DNA from: Nematopogon swammerdamellus
Lineage: Eukaryota > Arthropoda > Insecta > Lepidoptera > Adelidae
Length of the DNA stretch: 64,000 bases
NCBI GenBank assembly: GCA_946902875.1
Contig: OX336345.1
Location: 4,991,395-5,055,394 of the forward strand
Direction: 5' to 3'
A program made the position numbers and the translations under genes. Of this stretch, positions 1 through 9,974 are shown piece after piece. The notes below the pieces were generated by a model, which was given only the letters and a program-made list of their open reading frames with translations, was not told the DNA's origin and made no database searches. Within the stretch, counting starts at the first letter, position 1. Each line of letters opens with the position of its first letter.

Positions 1-440
1 CTCGCCGACCGGCTGCGTGTGCGGCGGCCCGACTCCCGGCGGCGCGGTAGCGCCCTTCGCCGCTGCTCTCGGCTGCGTGCGCGGCGGCCCGACTCCCGTC
101 GCCCTCCGCTGCTCTCCCGGCTGCGCGTGCAGCAGGTCGTCTCCCGGTGTTCTCCGCTGCGCTCTCGGCTGCGCAGTTGGCGGCGGTTCGACTCCCGGTA
201 CGATCTGCTGCGCTCCCGGCTGCACGTGCGGCGGCCCGACTCCCGGCGGCGCCCTCCGCTGTGCTTCCGACTGTGCGTGCGGCGACGGCCCGACTCCCGG
301 CGTCCTCCGCTGAGCTCCCGGGTGTGCGTGCGGCGACACGACCCTCGGCGTCCTCCGGTACGCTCCCGGCTGTACGTGAGGCGGCACGACTCCTGGGGCC
401 CTCCGCAGACGCTCCCGGCGGCGGCTCGACTCCCGGTAGG
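1..440. repeat. GC-rich minisatellite, 48-51 bp unit
   Basis: About eight or nine imperfect units, each containing a variant of 'cgactcccgg' followed by a 'ctccgctgcgctcccggctgc'-like segment. The 'gactcccgg' core recurs every 48-52 bases from about 38 to 427. The last two units are the most diverged and the array ends near 440. Unit lengths of 48 and 51 are multiples of three, which keeps one frame open for most of the array. Confidence 0.8.
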
Positions 441-561
441 CTGTGACGGACTATACAGTCCAGTACCATCAGTTTCGCCGGTCACTGAAAAGCGAACAGA
501 TATAAATCCGACAGTGGACTGTTCTCTCCGAAAGCCTAAAAAAAACAACCGTCCTGTTTAA
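1..561 (+). CDS. possible 3' end of a repeat-rich gene, open from base 1
   Basis: This frame is open from the first base of the window to a TAA at 559-561 (186 codons), so it is probably a gene or exon continuing from the left. Most of it is translated from a GC-rich tandem repeat and reads as Arg-rich repeats such as RLRVRRPDSRRPPL. The last 40 or so residues are non-repetitive and basic at the end (SLRKPKKNNRPV). The next frame (+2) is open from base 2 to a stop at 311 and reads as a Cys-rich repeat (GCTCGGPTPGGALRCA), so the true coding frame of the repeat is uncertain. A polyadenylation signal follows 26 bases after the stop. I recognise no family. It could also be a noncoding minisatellite that happens to be open. 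Confidence 0.35.
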   Translation, partial: LADRLRVRRPDSRRRGSALRRCSRLRARRPDSRRPPLLSRLRVQQVVSRCSPLRSRLRSWRRFDSRYDLLRSRLHVRRPDSRRRPPLCFRLCVRRRPDSRRPPLSSRVCVRRHDPRRPPVRSRLYVRRHDSWGPPQTLPAAARLPVGCDGLYSPVPSVSPVTEKRTDINPTVDCSLRKPKKNNRPV

Positions 562-586
562 CTCTGTGTAGGTATTAAGTGTGAAC

Positions 587-592
587 AATAAA
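587..592 (+). promoter_or_regulatory. polyadenylation signal AATAAA
   Basis: A canonical AATAAA lies 26 bases after the stop codon of the frame open from base 1 and is followed by T-rich sequence, as expected at a mRNA 3' end. In this AT-rich DNA the hexamer is frequent by chance. Confidence 0.4.
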
Positions 593-1200
593 GAATGTTT
601 ATTAATTATATTTTTTTATTTTTTTATTTACATAAGTAATATATTCAATGAAGTTTCTACAATTCTAATTTTAATCTGGTAACTAATGACGTCAACAAAA
701 CAAAATAAATATATATAAAAAAAAAAAAAATTATAATTATTCCTTCAAATTAGTGGGAACACGAAATGTATGTAAACATTTGGAAACTAACGGAAAACAA
801 TAATGCCAGTTGAAATTTGAGTCCACCCCACTTCTGAACTATAAGAACCTGCCGTACTTCATGGCATTTCAGGATGAAATGGGAATTGCGATTCCCTTTG
901 GTGGTACTTCTAGCAATAGGTATAGGTAAATTGTGAATAAAACACTATATCGAGTACTCACTCTTTATAATTCCTTAAATCCAGGTCTACAACCAACGGT
1001 TAATCACAATCATTAACACTCGGCAAACTCCACGATTTCCGTAAAAACCACACACTCCGCCATCTTGGCGCTGCCCTTCGTTTCATTACTTTTAGATTTA
1101 GACAATGTTAAAACTTAGATAACCAAAGTAAATTATACTTCTAAATTAGTAAAATAATTAATAACAGGTATTCATATGTTGCTGACACACAGAATGATCC
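593..1200. other. AT-rich non-coding stretch with one YY1-like motif
   Basis: No gene or recognised repeat. On the minus strand, CCAAGATGGCGG (1057-1068) matches the animal YY1/Pho-type core and also places an ATG in a strong Kozak context. The ORF from that ATG is only 16 codons. Confidence 0.4.
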
Positions 1201-1205
1201 GATTT

Positions 1206-1485
1206 TTAGGTTTTCGTACCTCGCACTAAGCCTACAACGTCTGTCTGTCCGTCTGTCTGTCTGTCCGTCCGTCCGATGGCTGTATCTTTGGAACCGTAAC
1301 AACTATCTGGTTGAAATTTTCACAGAATAATAGTTATTTTGGCGGAACTGCGAACAAATAATAAAAAAAAAACAAAAATTAGATAAATTAAAAAATGCAA
1401 CGGGTCCCCATACAAGAAAGGTGTTTTTATATTTTTTTTTGTTTCGTGGTGCGGAAACCTCGATGCGCGAGTCCGACTTAATATT
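1206..1485 (+). repeat. TGTC-microsatellite element (family A), diverged copy
   Basis: Matches the order seen in the best copies at 61.6 and 47.9 kb: a start resembling 'TTTTAGGGTTCCGTA', 'ctaagcctac', a run of TGTC/CCGT units, 'ggctgtatct', 'gttgaaattttcacagaat', 'ccccatacaagaaa', then 'gtgcggaaacctcgatgcgcgagtccgact'-type end in pieces. It lacks the final 'TTGGCCGGTTTTT'. Confidence 0.75.
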
Positions 1486-1504
1486 CATATATTTGTAATC
1501 GTAC

Positions 1505-1771
1505 CTAGACTTTAATGTCAATTGCATCTTGGATTCGTTGACTACGCAGGTAGGTCGAGCGGCATTTAAGTTTTGAGGGAACTGTACCTGCATACACGAA
1601 ACCATCACTACCTATTTCACAATTCAACAAAGGACCACACAATCCCAACAAAACAAGTGCTAGAGAGGTGGAGCGGTTTGAAGGGGTCTCCAAGACTTCT
1701 CCGCCCACGCCACACCTACCCGTCCCACCGGATAATGGGTCCAATGAATTCGTAATGTCGTACTGGTACAT
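1505..1771 (-). other. unrecognised open frame, 88 codons
   Basis: A minus-strand open frame between a family A copy and a SINE. It contains CRSTYLRSQRIQDAIDIKV and other non-repetitive sequence that looks protein-like, so it may be a retroelement fragment, but I cannot place it in a family. Confidence 0.2.
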
Positions 1772-1889
1772 TTTCCCCGCAGCGACGCCTCGGTGTTAGT
1801 TTTAAACCCGATCCAATTAACTGCGGGTACGTTTTAAAATGGCGGGTATTTGGTTTAGGAAAAGGGTATAAATGTCTTGAAGGAGCATC

Positions 1890-2030
1890 AGCTTTGTTTT
1901 CCTCTAGTTCAGTATAGCCAGCAACCCAAAGGAATGTACGATATGGCATTTTTTTGGAGGTAATATTGGCTGGTCGGAGTATGTGTTCTGGCCCCTCTGA
2001 CTCAACCACTCGTGTCGGATTACAAAAAAA
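1890..2030 (+). repeat. SINE family D tail
   Basis: Contains the D tail in order: 'cctctagttcagtatagcca', a variant of 'atggcacctacctt', 'ggaggtaatattggctggtc', 'ggagtatgtg', and 'cggattaca' plus an A run. The 5' head is not recognisable. It abuts a family B SINE in the same orientation. Confidence 0.8.
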
Positions 2031-2033
2031 ACA

Positions 2034-2387
2034 TGTCGAGGGTAGCTCGGTGGTGCGACGGAACGATATCCGATCGTGAAAGAGAAGAACACCCGGGCGA
2101 ATTTATAACTTTAATGGGCGACAATTCGACCGTTGAGACTGACCGTGGTTCGAATCCACGATACTGCTTACCTTCCTTGGTGTTAAGGATTAACCCGTCC
2201 GGAATGATATGATCACACTGAATGAAAGGCCTGTAAATAGTTCATGTTTTCCATCCAGTTCAGTGTAGCAGGTAGGACCAATGGGAGGCACTGACATGGC
2301 ACCTAGTTCATCAACGTATTATGGGCTGACATCACGGGTTTAGTTAATGAAGGGGATATAGCCAACCGTCAGGTTCGATAAAAATAT
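2034..2387 (+). repeat. SINE family B with tRNA-like head
   Basis: The head has an A-box-like 'ggtagctcggtggt' and a perfect B box 'ggttcgaatcc' at 2147-2157, spaced wider than in a tRNA. The body and tail follow: 'cactgaatgaaagg', 'cagttcagtgtag', 'cactgacatggcacctag', 'ttatgggctgacatcacg' and 'tagccaaccgt'. The 5S-like segment found in the copies at 50.7 and 59.7 kb is not visible here. Confidence 0.8.
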
Positions 2388-2769
2388 TGGATTGCTGGAA
2401 ATTGTGTGCTTGCCGACCAAATTTTAGTAACGAGGTAAAATGTGACGTATGCAATTCTGTTTCTGTGTACGTATTTATTTCATGGTTTAGGCGTTTTCAA
2501 TTCGGGTGCTGCGGATTTCGTTCTGGCATTGTAAACGTTTTCGTATATATGTGAATTTGTTCAGGGTAAACATGGGCCGCTTGATGGCTCCAAGTCCTTT
2601 GTTGAGACATTTGCTTCGGATGAATGGAATGTTGACTTACGCATGTCTTCAACCTGAGACGAGACGCTCCTACCAAATGCAAATATTTGGAAAATTTGTC
2701 TAACGTCTTTCACTTTCAAATAAAACAGATGTGGATGGAAGCCTACACATTTCGTTGTATTTTCGATAT

Positions 2770-2975
2770 AATTGTAATGTTACATACATGCATACCACAC
2801 GCTCTATCCCGACAATCGAGTTGAGTAGAGTCATCGGTGTTGTGTCACAAGGAGTTTTGTAAATTACAACACAAAACCGACTTAGTTTAGCAAAATATTC
2901 GGACAAGATAACTATAAAGCATCCAGTAAGTCACGAAGACCCGCCTTCTGCATGACCCAGTGGAAGGAACGAAGG
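2770..2975 (+). repeat. family C element, partial
   Basis: Shares with four other copies the order 'ccacacgct..atcccgacaatc', a hairpin whose arms are 'tcggtgttgtg' and 'cacaacaccga' variants, 'ggacaagataactat', and 'cacgaagacccgcc'. The right half with 'cccttagtcgccttttacgac' is missing. Confidence 0.75.
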
Positions 2976-3279
2976 AAGGAAATCGTAATGTTGTTTTACT
3001 AGAAATTCTTTATTGCACACAATAAAACATTAAAAACGAATAGGAATACGAAGAAGAAAACACACAGAAGAACAATATTAATATACAATAATACACAAAG
3101 AAAAAAAGAACAGTACTGTGCAAAGGGAGGCCTTATCATTATTAGTGAATTCTTCCATACAATTTGATCAATTCAATATGTTATATAAATATAAAAATTA
3201 TAGAGTTATTCTTTATGTTGATAAAAATATCGACCGTCGGTAAATAGTATAATTGACACATATGCCAAAGAGCCTATAA

Positions 3280-3510
3280 ATTGAGACATAATCTCAGCAT
3301 CACTCGTCGCAGAGAGACCCTGCACCCTTCGGTTGTTGACATTGGGCTTTTGAGAATCCATCTGTCAAAATCGCTGCTTAGTCGCGTCCCTGGGTGTGGA
3401 ACTGTCTTCCAACGAGTGTGTTTCGCGTATCATTTAACCTGGACGTCATCAAACGTCGTATTAACAGGCTAGACAGCCTTAGCAACAGTCCGCAAATCTT
3501 CTGGCATGGC
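3280..3510 (+). pseudogene. LINE ORF C-terminal fragment
   Basis: One frame reads WNCLPTSVFRVSFNLDVIKR, close to the end of many non-LTR retrotransposon polyproteins (pattern 'xLWNxLPxxVFxxxxxxxFKRR'). A second copy of the same tail lies at 47.56 kb. The upstream part is frameshifted and there is no RT domain, so this is a dead 5'-truncated remnant. Confidence 0.5.
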
Positions 3511-3639
3511 ACCTAACTGAGCGTGGTTTCGCGAGGAGAAGTGAATTTTGGCTCTATCAACTGCACCATTGGAGACTGTCCTGTTTCATAAGGGAATGTG
3601 GTGGGTATATAACTTCATACAATAATATTTTTTTTTTCA

Positions 3640-3905
3640 CTTGAATTACTGCATCTGTCATAAATCAGCAAATGCGTGTTTAGGTAGTGGCAAATATGTA
3701 TGTTTGTAAAGTAGACTAAGTGCACATTGAAAAAAATTCCAGTGAAGTTTCTTGTCAGTTCTTCTTCGTTGTGATAATCGAACTGCCGGAATGTTACAAT
3801 GTAAATAATGACAAATCTGAGCGTGTACTGCCAAGAGATTCTAGATAAACAATAAACAATGTGGTCCCTCAGTACAGTCAATGTTGGTTTACATAAAACA
3901 AAATT
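3640..3905. repeat. interspersed repeat Q, copy 1
   Basis: Shares with 51070-51270 the string 'gtagactaagtg', 'gaagtttcttg', 'cagttcttct' and 'gttgtgataatcga', followed in both by a segment ending 'aacaataaa'-like. Probably the 3' untranslated part of a LINE; orientation is not certain. Confidence 0.55.
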
Positions 3906-3909
3906 CAAC

Positions 3910-4264
3910 AAATTTTAAGAAATTATTTTCTTCTACACACATCAATCACTTTCAATCATCCTAATACAAAACTTGATCTCTGCAAATGAAAGCAAAACGT
4001 TTCCGTCTACAAAAATTATGTACCAAATAAGTTCGAAGCAGCAGCACGGGCCAAGTTTCTCCTCCCCTTCGGAGGCCCTCTGAGCAGACTAAACACAAAC
4101 ATGTCCGCGACATTACTACGATTCACTTTAGTTTTTGCAGTGGTTTGAGGAACGTCTGTCGCCCCCTCGGCCGAACAGAAAGTTTGGCCAAGCTACAAGC
4201 CCAGGTAAAGTTGTTTGGACTAAGACGTGGAGGCAGGAACTTCATAAATCTTTGTCTAATTTCT
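3910..4264. other. no recognised feature
   Basis: No open frame or repeat that I can support in this stretch. Confidence 0.5.
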
Positions 4265-4265
4265 A

Positions 4266-4535
4266 TTTTTTTTTATGGAAACTGACACGATTGGCTACAT
4301 CACCTACAACATCCGTGATGTCAGCCCATAACACCGGGTGAACTTGGTGTCACGTCAGTGCGTCCCTTCGGTCGTGCCGGCTACACTGAACTGGACGGAA
4401 AACACAAACTATTTACATAGCCGTTTCGACCGACCTTTCATTCAGTGCGGTGGTATCAACCCGGGCGGGTTAAACCCAACCACCTAGTAATATAAGAAGG
4501 GAGTCATATCCCTTAGTCGCCTTTTACGACATACA
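4266..4535 (-). repeat. family B tail with 'cgtaaaaggcgactaaggg' head
   Basis: Reading the minus strand: 'gtcgtaaaaggcgactaagg', 'gggttgg', 'ccgcactgaatgaaagg', 'cagttcagtgtagccggcac', 'cacccggtgttatgggctga', and the A-rich end at 4266. The head differs from the tRNA-headed copies and matches the copy at 45.65 kb, so these two are probably 3' ends of the LINE from which the SINE tail was taken. Confidence 0.75.
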
Positions 4536-4539
4536 CTGA

Positions 4540-4963
4540 CGCGTGACGACATATTCTCTGCAACATCTATATATACTGTTTGCCAGTAATATGTTACTTC
4601 TATATAAAATTTGTATCGAATCTCTATATCTATTCTATCTATTTTCTGCTCTATCTTCTATATTTCTCTATTAATGTCTGTATCTCCCCAATTTCTTCTA
4701 CTTTTATTTTTATCTCTGTTTCTCTTTTCTAATGTGTTTTACTTTGTGCACCATCTAAATTACGTATGCATGTTTACTTATAATAACTAATAGAATGTAT
4801 AAAGCGGCCGATATCGGCCGCTCCATCGGCAAAAGGTTAAGCTATAAGTAAATGTTTAGCGCCCTAGGCCAAAAGGCTTAAATTATATAGACGACACTGC
4901 TAGCATTTGTTGCAGTGCATTACTTAACAAGTAACTAGAAAAACTACTTCCCAAATAATATTA
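4540..4963. other. low-complexity flank with an 18 bp perfect palindrome
   Basis: T-rich sequence with repeated 'tctat' words, no gene. GCGGCCGATATCGGCCGC at 4804-4821 is a perfect palindrome. Confidence 0.5.
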
Positions 4964-4967
4964 TTAA

Positions 4968-5917
4968 CCTTCAAGCGGTCGCGCGGCGTCGAATCGACCG
5001 CACTCAATACATTTTCGTTCATAATATCGTTATTTCTTGTCGCTTGCATTTCCCATTCCTAGTAGCCTGTCATTGTTTCACTGTTCACAAAATAAACAGT
5101 TTACCTCCCCTCACCGCGCCCCCCGGAGGGCACAGATCGCATTTGTTTTAGTGGCGGCGCAGGCGTCGAAAGGACGCCGTGCGCCTGTCGTCGAAAAGGT
5201 TACGCGCGACGCTCAACGCGAGATAATTTTTTAGAATATCAACAAATATTATTGAACTAAGCTTGTAATAGTGTTTTTTTTATTGTAAAAATGACTCGTC
5301 AACCGCTGACTAATAGTGAAATAGTTGCGTAAATACAACAAGTGTTGAAGACGCTGCTGGTAATGAACCAAACAGTAGTTCCAGCACATGCAGACGAAGG
5401 TGCAAAATATGCCCAGCAAAAAAAAAAGGAGGCAATCGAAGACACAATGCACATCAGGTCTGAGAAATATTTGCAGGACCCACGCTACATCAATAAATTT
5501 TATCTTGGCGAAGAAACATATTCTGATGAAAACTTAGACCTAAATTGATGATAAATACTTTGATTTTTATTTTATCATTATTATGTGATCTCATGGAGGC
5601 AACCGATTTTGTTACTTTGATTGTATTATACTGTATAAAGTTAGTTAGGGGTATATAAGAAGATTTTGTGTTGCCAAATTGTTTTCTAATCAAAAGAAAA
5701 TTTGATCTATGTTATTTATTTTATAATTTCGTTTTATCTGAGTTCAAGTTTATTTTTTTTCAACATATTGTGTCCCAACATAATGATAATGTGTCTAAAT
5801 CCAAAAAAATACATTATTATTAAATAATTAGTGTTTTAAAACCCTGAAATATCCCATAGGTCTTTTAGGTTACGCGCGACCGCTGCCGTTACAAATGACC
5901 GCGCGCCCGCTTGAAGG
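4968..5917. mobile_element. piggyBac-like nonautonomous element, 950 bp
   Basis: Both ends abut TTAA (4964-4967 and 5918-5921), the target duplication of the piggyBac superfamily. The terminal inverted repeats start CCTTCAAGCGG and agree at 16 of the first 17 positions (left has t, right has g after CGG). GC-rich subterminal stretches with 'gcgcgac' occur at both sides. There is no transposase; only a short broken ORF lies inside. The family assignment rests on the TTAA duplication and end structure. Confidence 0.75.
5291..5551 (+). pseudogene. short ORF inside the piggyBac-like element, one in-frame stop
   Basis: From the ATG at 5291 the frame reads MTRQPLTNSEIVA, then a TAA at 5330-5332, then about 72 further codons in the same frame to a TGA (5549-5551). 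The second part is Lys/Glu-rich and ends ETYSDENLDLN. It may be a remnant of the element's own protein. It shows none of the DDD catalytic core of piggyBac transposases and I do not recognise it. The interrupting stop makes it nonfunctional unless read through. Confidence 0.35.
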
Positions 5918-5921
5918 TTAA

Positions 5922-7130
5922 AATATTATACACATATTTTCCACGAGTCCATGTAAACATTTCTACAGCAGTCTCCCCTTCTATCAAGGTATTGGGAGAC
6001 TCGTACCTATAGATATTTTTACTTACGGAAAGTTCCAAACTTATTTACAGTTTTAATCCCCCTTATAGCATACAGAAATGCGAAGTTTCATGGGGGTTTG
6101 AAATCGTGTCGCATCGAAAATACTTCTAGCGTTCAAGCAACTTATGGTGCAAGCAACCTTGGTGTGTTTGATGTAAATTGAATAGTTATTAGAAATTCTT
6201 TATTCACTTTAAGGGTTGGAAATTTCTTCTCTTTCGATACTGCTGTAGGTATGTCAAAATCGGTTTTTACAAATAATCAAATCAAATCAAATAAAAAAAA
6301 TTGTTTATTAATCAGGTATAATGTGCCATATAAATGTCTTATACGTTACAGGTGCTTTATACATAAAAAAAAATACATGGAGATAGTACCAATACTGTGC
6401 CCGCGAGGTCGTTTATTTATTAAAGACTATCGCCTAAACTGGCTCTAAGGCTGTTTCATAGGCGACATTGCTTGATCAAAATAAAAAAATAAAACAATTG
6501 TACAAAAAACATTAATTGTATTATCTCCCCTTCTTACGCTGTGGCATTATCCGTTCCAAATTAGAATAGCTATACAATAATACCACAGATAATACGTAAT
6601 AAAAATTTTTATATTTTCACATTATATTTGTTTTTACTACCTCTACACAAAAAGGGTCAAGTGCGTAGTACCCTTTACCGATGAACAGATAATGAAGAAC
6701 TTTATGAGAATGAAAGAGGCGGCAGACTTTGGAATGATCGCCGGACGTGTAGATCCGCTGTCTGTGCCTACCTCATTGGGAAACAGGCGTGGCGTTGGGT
6801 ATACAATTTTTGAAAAAAAAAATTTTTTTTTAATCCCTTGGTCTTCTCATAAATCTTTGTCCTAGATAATGCTCTCTAAAACCAGCTTTAAACGTCCTCG
6901 AGCACAAAGGAAGCGAGAGATTGAAACTTTTATAACAATTCGCTCGCTGACATGTACGCGATGAAAGAACTCGCTAGCTTTCACGGGCGCGGGAAAACAA
7001 TTATTTCCCTTGGGGTCGCCTCAAATATATGCTTCCTTCCGACGCGAGATGGCGCCTATTTGTCGGTGCGTCACTTGCGCGAATATGTTACATGCGAACA
7101 CGTCACATTACTGCTTCAAGGATTGTCTTT
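5922..7130. other. no recognised feature
   Basis: AT-rich with scattered short open frames that look random. No repeat recognised by eye. Confidence 0.45.
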
Positions 7131-7137
7131 AGGCATA

Positions 7138-7275
7138 AATGTTTTCCGTCCAGTTCAGTGTAGCCGACATGAAATGAAGGGAAGCATGGCACCTAGTTCA
7201 GCCGGAGTTATGGGCTGACATCGCGGATGTCGCAGGTGATGTAGCAAACCGTGTCGGTTTCGATAAAAAAAAATT
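7138..7275 (+). repeat. family B tail fragment
   Basis: 'gttttccgtccagttcagtg', 'gggaagcatggcacctag', 'ttatgggctgacatcgcgga', 'ggtgatgtagcaaaccgtgt' and a terminal A run identify a 5'-truncated copy. Confidence 0.8.
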
Positions 7276-7304
7276 CCAGCTTTATTTAAGTAGTGTTATA
7301 AAAA

Positions 7305-7600
7305 TACTAGCTTTTGCCCGCGGCTTCGTTCTCGTGAAATTCGTATTTAAAAAAGAAGAAAGTAACTATAAGCCCATTACCGTACCTTTATTTTGGCGCG
7401 CGGAACAATTCGGTTTGTAAGAGAGCCACATCTTAGCGTAACCGGAACTGAATTTTATTTAGCGTATCCTGTGTCTCGTATAGGTAAATGTGCTTGCACT
7501 AAGTTTCATCAAATTTGGATGATCGGTTGAAGAGTTATGGAGGAACATACATAAATACAGAAAATTGTAATATTTTATATAAAAATGATCAATTTAGTTT
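7305..7600 (+). repeat. 'CTAGCTTTTGCCCGCGGC' repeat (family F), copy 1
   Basis: Starts 'actagcttttgcccgcggct' and ends near 'agagttatggaggaacatac'. Closely related copies lie at 33.1 kb (plus) and 31.8-32.0 kb (minus). No coding capacity seen. Confidence 0.75.
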
Positions 7601-8199
7601 TAATATCATACATAGAGTCTACAAACTCAGTATCTCATAAAACAAATTAACTTACTCCATGACCAGACCATCCCTTCCCAGATTTATTATTAGTATTGAT
7701 AATATTTATATTGATATATTGATGCGAATTAAACTTAATATAAATAGTGAGCGTGTACGTAAAATAATGTTTAAACCTGAGGCATAGTATGAGGATTATA
7801 CCATCGCAGATAACGCTGCTCTCCTCAGATAATCAAAGGCTTAGTATTCTTGGTCTAATAATTTGTTTTTATCACATTAATACAGAGGGTGTTTGCAAAG
7901 CGATAAATAGCGTTCATAAGTTCAACCCGGCGGCAAATCCGGCGGGGATGAACTTTTGAAATTTTATTGCGGCACAAAAAGTTTTGCTGCAAATTCAGTT
8001 TACTCTCCTGTTGCAGACGCTGAAACTTCAATTTACTGCAGGAGTTCACACTACCCGGCGCATAACTGGCTGGCTAGTCAGGAGGTTAGAGTCGAGAACT
8101 ATACAGCATGTTCGCATACAATGTTTACTTACGCTTAAAATACCTACTTACAATATTTCAGAAAGAAGAAAGAATATTAAATATTTTATCTATTTTTAA
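7601..8199. other. no recognised feature
   Basis: Short open frames on both strands here do not resemble a family. Confidence 0.4.
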
Positions 8200-8204
8200 A
8201 TAGA

Positions 8205-8668
8205 GTAAGATGGCCGCATAGCAGCCTTGGCTCTAGTTCTCCTCTAGTTTTTTCTTTATTGAAAGCGCGATATATCGACGCCCATGGACATTCGGTCGTA
8301 TGCGGGGGTTGCGAATGCCATGCCGGCCTGACAGGTGCCCATTCACGCCCCTCTTGAAGGACCCGAGACTGTACTTGGGGGGAAATATATGAGCAGGGAG
8401 AGCGTTCCAGAGTTTACCGGTTCTGTAGAGGAAAGATCTGCAGAATCGATTAGTACGCATCCGCGGTAAGTCCAGCGTATAGGGATGCAATCCCTGCCCA
8501 GTGCGTGTGGTGGGTGTGGAGGTGGAAAGGGGTTCTAGTTCAGTATAGCCAGCAATCCAGTGAAGTCTCTGGTATGGCACCTACCTTCTCGGAGGTGATA
8601 TTGGCTGGTCGAAGCATGCGCTTTGGCCACTCCGACTCAGCCACCCATACCGGATTACATAAAAAAAA
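8205..8668 (+). repeat. SINE family D copy split by a LINE insertion
   Basis: Left part 'gatggccgcatagcagcctt' to 'cctctagtt' (to 8249); right part 'tctagttcagtatagccagc' to 'cggattacat' plus A run (8534-8668). The two parts join to the D consensus once the inserted 284 bp and one copy of 'tctagtt' are removed. Confidence 0.85.
8250..8533 (-). mobile_element. 5'-truncated LINE 3' end (family E) nested in a SINE
   Basis: Flanked by the 7 bp duplication tctagtt (8243-8249, 8534-8540). On the minus strand it encodes a LINE C-terminus (FLYRTGKLWNALPAHIFPPK then FKRGVNGHLSGR) and ends in AATAAAG plus an A-rich tail. Typical of target-primed insertion of a short 3' fragment. Other fragments of the family lie at 34.8, 36.2 and 36.7 kb. 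Confidence 0.85.
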
Positions 8669-8841
8669 TACCGTATTTACCATAGAGCAAAAACACAAAA
8701 TAAAAACCGTGAAATCAAAAGTGCACGAAATACGTTTCTTGTATGAGGGCCACCCTTAAGTTTTACTTTTTGATTTGTATCCGCCGTAATAACAGATATT
8801 TTGTGAAAATGTCAACCAGCTACCTGTTACAGTTCTAAAAT

Positions 8842-9219
8842 ATGAATGTCAACTCTTGTAAAAACCATTACATGATTAAGTATTGGTCCAGGGGCAGGGC
8901 TCTGGTGTGGGACGCTACGTGCGCAGACACTTTGGCTGATTCCCACGTACTTGCGTCTTCACGGACAGCTGGCGCCGCTGCCGAATCAGCCGCTCGCTCT
9001 AAGCACCTAAAATACTCGGCAATTAAAGCTAATTATAACTTCCTCGCATTCGCCGTCGAGACTATGGGTGCTTGGAGTAAAGAATCAAAAAAATTTGTTC
9101 TGTCAATAGGTTCTAAATTAACAGAAATGTCAGGAGTACCTAACTGCGAAACATTCCTCAGACAACGGATAGCCCTTGCTATTCAGCGTGGAAATGCAGC
9201 GAGTGTTCCGTTTAAATGA
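8842..9219 (+). pseudogene. LINE-associated C-terminal domain, RLE-like (fragment)
   Basis: From about residue 16 the 125-residue frame reads GRALVWDATCADTLADSHVL, then TAGAAAESAARSKHLKY, AVETMGAWS and RIALAIQRGNAAS. I recognise this ending from many animal LINE-type reverse-transcriptase proteins and orphan models. The invariant 'WDxTxxDT' and 'QRxxxAxQRGNAAS' strings are intact. The Asp pattern suggests a PD-(D/E)XK-like nuclease remnant, which is inference. The first 15 residues are probably flanking DNA. No RT lies upstream. AATAAATAAA follows about 60 bases after the stop, so this looks like a 5'-truncated retrocopy with an intact end. Confidence 0.55.
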
Positions 9220-9294
9220 GATTTTTTATGTATTATAGTTTTTAGGTCTATTTAGTAGGTACCTATTTTTTCTGTTGAATAAATAAATTCATCT

Positions 9295-9655
9295 GAATGA
9301 TTAAGTATGAAATATGCATTTGCTTTGATCGACGTCAACAAATGGAATAATTATTTTCCGTATCACATTTTGTTGTATTATATTTTTAGCAATCTGTAGG
9401 TTTTGTGTTTTTGTTAATTTGTTTTTATTCCTTTCATTTAAAGTTTTGTCATGAGGTTGCTTTGCTTATCCCGGTGTCCCCGCTCGTGTGAGCACAAATG
9501 CAGTTCCCCCTGTTAGCTTATTTCTCTTAGATACGACTCGAAAAACTTTCTTAGATTAGTTCCGCGGCTTTGCAAAGAAAACAGTGTATTGGGCGATTCA
9601 GTCTGGTAAGATACGGGTTTTAATTTCGAGGAAGTTATTAAACTTATATGTAGTA
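9295..9655. other. no recognised feature
   Basis: AT-rich flank of the retroelement remnant; nothing supported. Confidence 0.4.
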
Positions 9656-9657
9656 CC

Positions 9658-9870
9658 TACTAGCTTTTGGCCCCCGGCTTCGCTTCTCGTGACTTTTTGC
9701 TCACAGCCAGGCCGCCGATGACGTAGCGTTATGATCTGTGGCATAAACCAACCATCTTGAGAAGTGATAGAATGTAACATTGAAAAAAAAAATCAGTATG
9801 TAAATCTATAAAGTGGTTCTCGAGTTATAAGTATATTCATGTATTGATGTACGTTACACGGTCGCCCGTG
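9658..9870 (+). repeat. family F-like repeat, copy 4
   Basis: Starts 'actagcttttggcccccggc' and continues into 'gtggttctcgagttataagt'. More like the copy at 53.4 kb than the 7.3 kb copy. Confidence 0.55.
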
Positions 9871-9974
9871 GAAACCTAGCTTTATTTATTATCATTAAAT
9901 TTCTATTCATTATAATATATCTTACATTCCCACACTACTTACCTACTAATATTTCGTTCATAACTCACAACATA

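Noticed and set aside
8233..8580. 115-codon minus-strand frame as a host gene
   Set aside because: It is the LINE C-terminus running across the insertion border into SINE sequence.
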